Shown here one piece after another: positions 58,686 through 64,000 of a stretch of DNA of 64,000 nucleotides. This DNA is from Rhododendron vialii (taxonomy: Eukaryota; Streptophyta; Magnoliopsida; Ericales; Ericaceae), in contig NC_080561.1 in the NCBI RefSeq assembly GCF_030253575.1, positions 34,185,564 through 34,249,563 of the forward strand, written 5' to 3'. How positions within the stretch are numbered: the first letter of the stretch is position 1; each line of letters begins with the position of its first letter. The notes below the pieces were generated by a model that saw nothing but the letters and a program-made list of their open reading frames with translations, ran no database searches and was not told the origin of the DNA. Both the position numbers and the translations under genes were made by a program.

Positions 58686-58958
58686 CTATCTTCGTTCATT
58701 GAGAGCTTGGCGTCCTTGATTTTCGTATTCTCGAATAATGGCTGCTACAACGGCAGCTATAATGCCAATCCAATACCACAGAGTATCCACATTTACATTC
58801 CACCCGAACCATGGTGGTATTCTTATTGTAAGTAACGCACACAGCAGAATGAAGATAAAGAGTTGCATCCAAATGGTTTGGATAAACAACCTGAACTCTG
58901 CTCGTTCGGCATCTCTTTCGTAAAACTCAAACGGTAACCCTTGCGGTATGTTTGCCAT
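58686..58958 (-). CDS. 90-residue two-helix membrane protein in the Sirevirus 3' region
   Basis: The ORF lies between pol and the 3' LTR, where some Sireviruses carry an env-like gene. The protein starts MANIPQGLPFEFYERDAERA, has hydrophobic segments at about residues 24-46 and 60-75, a short loop with PPWFGWNV between them, and a charged tail ending NERR. That predicts two membrane helices. It is much shorter than described env-like proteins and I recognise no family. A TATA-like CTCTATAAATTC lies about 75 bp upstream on the - strand, so a separate transcript is possible. It may be a captured host gene fragment or a chance frame. Confidence 0.45.
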   Translation of the reverse strand: MANIPQGLPFEFYERDAERAEFRLFIQTIWMQLFIFILLCALLTIRIPPWFGWNVNVDTLWYWIGIIAAVVAAIIREYENQGRQALNERR

Positions 58959-59726
58959 TGCTTGATGAGAGATTTAGGCCGAGAGAGAAGGAAAGATAGA
59001 TAGATGAAGAGATAGAGATTGTGTTGTTGAATTTATAGAGTATGAGATTGCCGAATTGTTTGAAATGCTGCGCCGAAAGAGAGATAGATGAAGAGATAGA
59101 GATAGGATAGGGGATGCGGTAGAGATGCGGCGCCGAAAGAGATAGAGATAGGGGTGGCGCCGAATAGAGATAGGATAGGGGTGGCGCCGAAAAGAACAAG
59201 AATAGGGGAAGAAAATTGTGTTCGGGTGTTTATTGTTGTGTCCCCTTAATACATGCTCCCCCTAAAAGAGAGCTTTTTAAAGAATGCGAGGGGTATTACC
59301 GAGAATGATTATCCCTGCAAGCTTAGAGACAAGAAATTCATATCGGCGAAGTATATAAGAGACAATTTAAGCACTAAGCCATGAAGTTCATACAAACTAA
59401 GTGTAACAGACTTAATAAATCAGAGTTAGCAACGCAAAAGCTTGAATAAGTCTCAACCTCACGGTTGTCCGGTTGGACATCCGCTTGGACATCCGACTGA
59501 CAAATGCAGGTTAAGTCCAGAAATCGTTTAAGAGGAGTAACATTAAAGACCATAAAACTGATTTTCTTCATACCAAACACAGGAAAATGAAACATATGAT
59601 AAAATGTTTGGAGGGTGATTTCTTTATCAAGATCATTTGTACTCTCCATCAAGTATGATATTTACGAATTCAATCAACTCAACATTGAATCCAAAAAAAA
59701 CTTTTGACATCAAGAACACAACTTTT
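58959..59726 (-). other. Sirevirus non-coding region after pol, with GGCGCC repeats
   Basis: GGCGCCGAA units joined by GAGATAGAGATAGG-like words (as on the + strand) occur near 59110-59200. A TATA-like box is at about 59033-59044 (- strand). A GGATGTCC/GGACAACCG motif cluster at 59464-59500 resembles the one in the LTR at 58086-58150. A 92-codon frame (59374-59652, -) is unrecognised. Confidence 0.6.
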
Positions 59727-62700
59727 TCATAAATGATTAGACATGCCGAGTTCTCGTCGAATGAAACAAAATTGTTCTTCACCAAGGGGTTTTGTGAAAA
59801 TGTCCGCCAATTGCTTGTCGGTACTAATAAAGTTAAGTTCAATATCCCCTTTTTGAACATGATCTCTTATAAAATGATGTCTAATCTCAATATGTTTTGT
59901 TCGAGAATGTTGAATTGGATTCTTGGTTAAGCTAATTGCACTAGTATTATCACATTTAATAGGAATATGATCATATTGCAAATTGAAATCCTCCATTTGT
60001 TGTTTGATCCACAATATTTGGGCACAACAACTTCCGGCCGCTACATATTCCGCCTCGGCGGTAGATAGAGCTACGGAATTTTGTTTCTTGCTATGCCAAG
60101 ACACTAGAGAGTGCCCTAGAAATTGGCAAGTCCCACTTGTACTTTTACGATCAACTTTGAAACCTCCAAAATCCGCATCCGAATAACCAATTAAATCAAA
60201 TGCAGCTCCACGTGGATAAAACAATCCTAAGTCATGAGAACCGGCAACATATTTAAAAATACGTTTAATAGCTTTTAAATGCGATTCTTTAGGACATGAT
60301 TGAAATCTAGCACACATGCAAACACTAAACATTATATCCGGTCTACTTGCCGTGAGATAAAGTAATGAGCCGATCATACCTCGATACATCTTTTCATTGA
60401 CGGCCTTACCATTCTCATCTTTGTCTAGCTTAGTTGATGTGCTCATTGGTGTGCTCGTTGGCTTTGATCCTTCCATGCCAAACTTCTTAATAAGTTCTTT
60501 CGCATACTTGGCTTGGTTGATTAGGATCCCCTCATTAGTTTGCTTGATTTGAAGTCCGAGGAAGAAGTTAAGCTCCCCCATCATACTCATTTCAAACTCA
60601 CCTTGCATACACTTAGCAAACTCTTTGCACATATTATCATTAGTGGCACCAAAGACAATATCATCAACATATATTTGAATAATGAGCATATCTTTACCTT
60701 TGGCTTTAATGAAAAGAGTAGTATCAATTTTTCCACGAGTAAAGCCATTGTCAAGCAAGAATGAACTAAGTCTATCATACCATGCACGTGGTGCTTGCTT
60801 CAAACCATATAAAGCTTTTGAGAGTTTAAAAACATGATCGGGGTATACATGATCTTCAAAGCCGGGAGGTTGTTTGACATAAACTTCCTCATTTATGAAC
60901 CCATTCAAAAATGCACTTTTCACATCCATTTGATAAAGCTTGAAATTTTTGAAAGATGCAAAGGCAAGTAATATGCGAATAGCCTCTAATCTAGCTACCG
61001 GTGCAAAAGTTTCTTCAAAATCAATACCTTCTTCTTGATTATAACCTTGAGCAACAAGTCTAGCTTTATTCCTAACAATATTTCCGGATTCATCTAGCTT
61101 GTTACGAAAAACCCATTTAGTACCTATAATAGTGTGATCAAGAGGCTTAGGTACTAATGCCCAAACTTTATTCCTTTCAAATTGATTTAACTCATCTTGC
61201 ATGGCCAAAATCCAATTTTCATCATCTTGAGCTTCCGGAAAGTTTTTAGGCTCAATTTGAGAAACAAAAGCTTGATTTTCACAAAAATTTCTATGAGACG
61301 AGCGAGTGGTTACCCCTTTCGAAACTTCTCCAAGAATCAAGTCCTTTGGATGGTTTTGCACGAATCTCCAATCCTTGGAAAGATCTTGGTTGTCTCCCAT
61401 GGCATCTTGAGGTTGATTAATTACTTCATCTTCTTTGATTTGAGAGCTTTCTACTTGAGTATCACCATCAACTTTTTCTTGAATTTTCAAGTCATGAATC
61501 TCATGTGTAATTTCTAAGTCATCATTATCAACAACATCCTTAGTAGCACAAGGATTAGATTCATCAAAGGAAACGTGAATAGATTCTTCAACAAGATTAG
61601 TGCGCTTATTATAAATTCTATATGCTTTGCTAGTAAGAGAGTAACCGATAAAGATGCCTTCATCCGATTTTGAATCAAATTTACCCAAGTTATCTTTTCC
61701 ATTGTTTAATACATAACATTTACAACCGAAGGCATGAAAGTAATTAATGTTGGGTATTCTACCATTCCAAAGCTCATAAGGAGTTTTCTTGAGGATAGGC
61801 CTAATTAAAACTCGATTCAAAATATAGCATGAGGTATTAACGGCTTCCGCCCAAAAATATTTTGGCAAAGAGTTTTCACAAAGCATAGTGCGGGCCATTT
61901 CTTCCAAAGTACGATTCTTTCTCTCAACTACTCCATTTTGTTGAGGAGTACGAGGTACAGAAAAGTTATGACCAATACCATGTTCATCACAAAACTTTTC
62001 ATATAAAGAATTGTCAAGTTCTTTTCCATGATCCGTACGAATGTTAGAAATAACAAATCCTTTTTCATTTTGAACTCTTCTACAAAGTTTAGTGAAATTA
62101 GGATAAGCCTCATTCTTATGAGCTAGGAACATCACCCATGTATATCTAGAGAAATCATCAACAACAACAAGACAATAATAGTTTCCACAAAGACTTGGAG
62201 AGCGAGTTGGTCCAAACAAATCCATATGAAGTAATTGCAAATGTCTAGTAGTTGAAACAACATTTTTGGACTTAAAAGAAACCTTGGTTTGTTTTCCTTG
62301 TTGGCAAGGACCACAAAGTCTATCTTTTTCAAATTTGATTTTAGGAAGACCTTTTACCAAATTTTTTCTAGAGAGTTTTGAAATAGCATCCATACTTGCA
62401 TGTCCTAGGCGCCTATGCCAAAGTCAACTATTTTCACTCAAAGCGGAAAAACATTTTATATCACAATTACTTAAATCATTGAGATTAAAAACATATACAT
62501 TTTCAAGTCTTTGTCCAACGAAGAGTGTCTTGTTGCTTTTGACATTTTCAATGATACATTTGAATTTTTCAAAGATAACATGATTTCCTCTATCACATAA
62601 TTGACTTATGCTAAGAAGATTGTGTTTTAAACCACTAACAAGTAAAACATCTTCAATAATAGGAGAATTACCTATATCACCGATTCCTATGATTTTGCCT

Positions 62701-62836
62701 TTGTTGTTGTCTCCAAATGTGACATGTCCACCATCTTTAGGCGAAAGAGAATTGAAAGCCCTCTTGTCACCGGTCATGTGTCTTGAACATCCACTATCAA
62801 GGTGCCAACTTCCTTCCTTGAGAGAACTTTTGAAGC
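59727..62836 (-). pseudogene. pol: Sirevirus pol: protease, integrase, RT, RNase H
   Basis: Protease: LDSGCSRHM near 62788-62802. GAG-pre-integrase: [11 protein letters not shown]. Integrase (residue numbers from the methionine at 62393): CGPC zinc site near 27, catalytic Asp in HMDLFGP near 56, Asp in RTDHGKEL near 119, Glu in [13 protein letters not shown] near 156. Reverse transcriptase: [25 protein letters not shown] and the YVDD active site. RNase H: YSDADFGG and [11 protein letters not shown], ending ADIFTKPLG and MSNHL. An in-frame TGA at 62424-62426, just before the LWHRRLGH block, splits protease from integrase. Protease also lies in a different frame from gag. The part from 62393 to 59727 is open for 888 codons, so decay is slight. 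Confidence 0.93.
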
Positions 62837-62853
62837 ATACCTACAATAGCACA

Positions 62854-64000
62854 TCAATTCTTGACTTTTGGTACCCAAATCATCTTGGGTCCTCGAAGGT
62901 TAGCATTGATACGGTTCTTAGGAACCCAGACCTTTTTTGCATTAGAAGATGAGTATCCTTTCATAGGACAAGTAGGAGAAATATGACCAATTTTACCACA
63001 ATAATGACATGTCAATTTAGAATGGCTAGAAGGAGGAACATCTTTTCCAAAAAGATTTTTGTGTTGAGTGGGATTATAACCAATTCCGGCCTTGTGAAAA
63101 GAAACCATTTGTTTTCCAAGAAGAATGTCTAAACTTTCTTTTCCATTAGTGAGTTTTGAAAGAGAATTAGTTAATTCATCAATTTGTTTTTCTAAAGATT
63201 CGTTTTTGGAAGTATCCTTCAAATACTCTTTTTCTTTTGCCAAAGAGGTTCTTAAACTTTCATTTTCTTCCTCCAAAATATCTTTCTCTTCAATTAAATC
63301 ATCCATTTCTAGTGAGAGATCTTTAGCAACCTTTTTAAGAAATTTGTTTTTAGAAACAACCTTTTCAAATTCTACTTTCAACTCTTTATAGGCAATAAAC
63401 AATTCATCAAAGGAATAAGATGAGTCGAGATCTACCTCATTTTCTTCGATGGCCATGAAACACAAGTTAGCGACCTCTTGTTGCTCATCGTCCTCATCGG
63501 AGCTACTATCGTCACTATTGTCCCATGTGGCCATCATAGCTCTCCTTTTGTCCTTCTTTGAATATTTTTTGGCATATGGACATTCACTTTTGATGTGGCC
63601 GGGCTTCTTGCACTCATAGCAAATGATTGGATCCTTTTTGCTACTTTCTTCTTTGCCTCCATCTTTTCTTGAAAATCCTCTACCTTTGCGAGATGCTCTA
63701 TTTTTGAGGAGTTTCTTGAACGTTTTTGTGATGAGCGCCATTTCATCATCCTCACTTTCGTTGCTTGAATCCTCCTTGCTTTTTGATTTGCTTGTTGTAC
63801 TTTTGAAGGCAAGATCCTTATCTTTCTTCTCTTTTTCACCCTTGAGGTTGTGATGCATTTCCTCCGTCATGAGAGATCCCATGAGCTTGTCCATCGTGTA
63901 TGTTGAGAAATCTTTGGATTGTAGGATGATGGAGGTGGTAGTGTCCCAATTGGTTGGCATGGAACGGAGCACCTTCCTTGTCATTTCGGATTGACTGTAA
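62854..64000 (-). CDS. gag: Sirevirus gag, C-terminal part (runs off window)
   Basis: The frame is open from the window edge to a TGA at 62854-62856. Visible parts are a basic/acidic linker, a first zinc knuckle CYECKKPGHIKSEC (about residue 122 counting from the methionine at 63984), an acidic stretch, a predicted coiled coil of about 80 residues, a second knuckle CHYCGKIGHISPTC, and two WVPK motifs near the end. Gag forms the virus-like particle and the knuckles bind RNA. The N-terminal capsid-like domain lies beyond 64000, so 63984 is not a real start. The TGA and the frame change before protease may be damage or a recoding site; damage seems likelier. Confidence 0.9.
   Translation of the reverse strand, partial: YSQSEMTRKVLRSMPTNWDTTTSIILQSKDFSTYTMDKLMGSLMTEEMHHNLKGEKEKKDKDLAFKSTTSKSKSKEDSSNESEDDEMALITKTFKKLLKNRASRKGRGFSRKDGGKEESSKKDPIICYECKKPGHIKSECPYAKKYSKKDKRRAMMATWDNSDDSSSDEDDEQQEVANLCFMAIEENEVDLDSSYSFDELFIAYKELKVEFEKVVSKNKFLKKVAKDLSLEMDDLIEEKDILEEENESLRTSLAKEKEYLKDTSKNESLEKQIDELTNSLSKLTNGKESLDILLGKQMVSFHKAGIGYNPTQHKNLFGKDVPPSSHSKLTCHYCGKIGHISPTCPMKGYSSSNAKKVWVPKNRINANLRGPKMIWVPKVKN

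Larger units (their letters stand above)
57354..64000 (-). mobile_element. Sirevirus-type Ty1/copia retrotransposon, 5' part outside window
   Basis: On the - strand the order is gag, protease, integrase, reverse transcriptase, RNase H, 3' internal region, 3' LTR. Integrase before reverse transcriptase marks Ty1/copia. Two zinc knuckles in gag and repeated polypurine tracts with GGGGGAG before the LTR are typical of Sireviruses. The 5' LTR, primer-binding site and gag start lie beyond 64000. The coding region has at least two breaks, so this copy is probably not autonomous. The left target duplication may be CATCC (57349-57353). Confidence 0.92.

Overview
This is plant nuclear DNA, most probably from a eudicot. 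The evidence is NAC-domain genes, an F-box-associated gene relic, the E-domain end of a PPR protein, a GT-AG intron in a tubulin-folding cofactor B fragment, a tRNA-like SINE, Stowaway- and Mutator-type MITEs and a Sirevirus (Ty1/copia). I cannot name the species.

Layout. Positions 1-1991 are a flank with a decayed LTR-like repeat. The rest, up to 57203, is one segment present twice in direct tandem: unit 1 (about 1992-27389) and unit 2 (about 27390-57203). Gene order in each unit is: F-box-associated pseudogene (+), PPR E-domain fragment (+), NAC pseudogene (-), a large spacer, intact intronless NAC gene (+), the first three exons of tubulin-folding cofactor B (-), and a SINE. The - and + NAC copies form an inverted duplication that includes their upstream and downstream flanks. 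Right of 57203 comes the start of a gypsy-like LTR, interrupted by a Sirevirus on the - strand that runs off the window edge (3' LTR 57354-58401, pol, gag).

Because the two units are sisters, each later insertion has an empty site in the other copy, so element ends and target-site duplications can be read directly. Copy-specific insertions are a 233-bp Mutator-like MITE (2008-2240), a Stowaway MITE (9759-10028) and a 408-bp near-perfect foldback (20844-21251) in unit 1; and a 3.77-kb insertion (31923-35692) and a 2.54-kb Mutator-like element (43179-45720) in unit 2. Five insertions, counting a foldback shared by both units, have 9-10-bp duplications. A Mutator-like family with 9-bp target duplications therefore appears to have been repeatedly active here.

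The only genes that look able to make a complete protein are the two NAC paralogs (18704-19558 and 48864-49682). Both have a divergent DNA-contacting subdomain and a long (GA)n leader, and they differ at the C terminus by a 14-bp deletion. The other genes are truncated or carry frameshifts. Some lesions are shared (older than the tandem duplication) and some are private.
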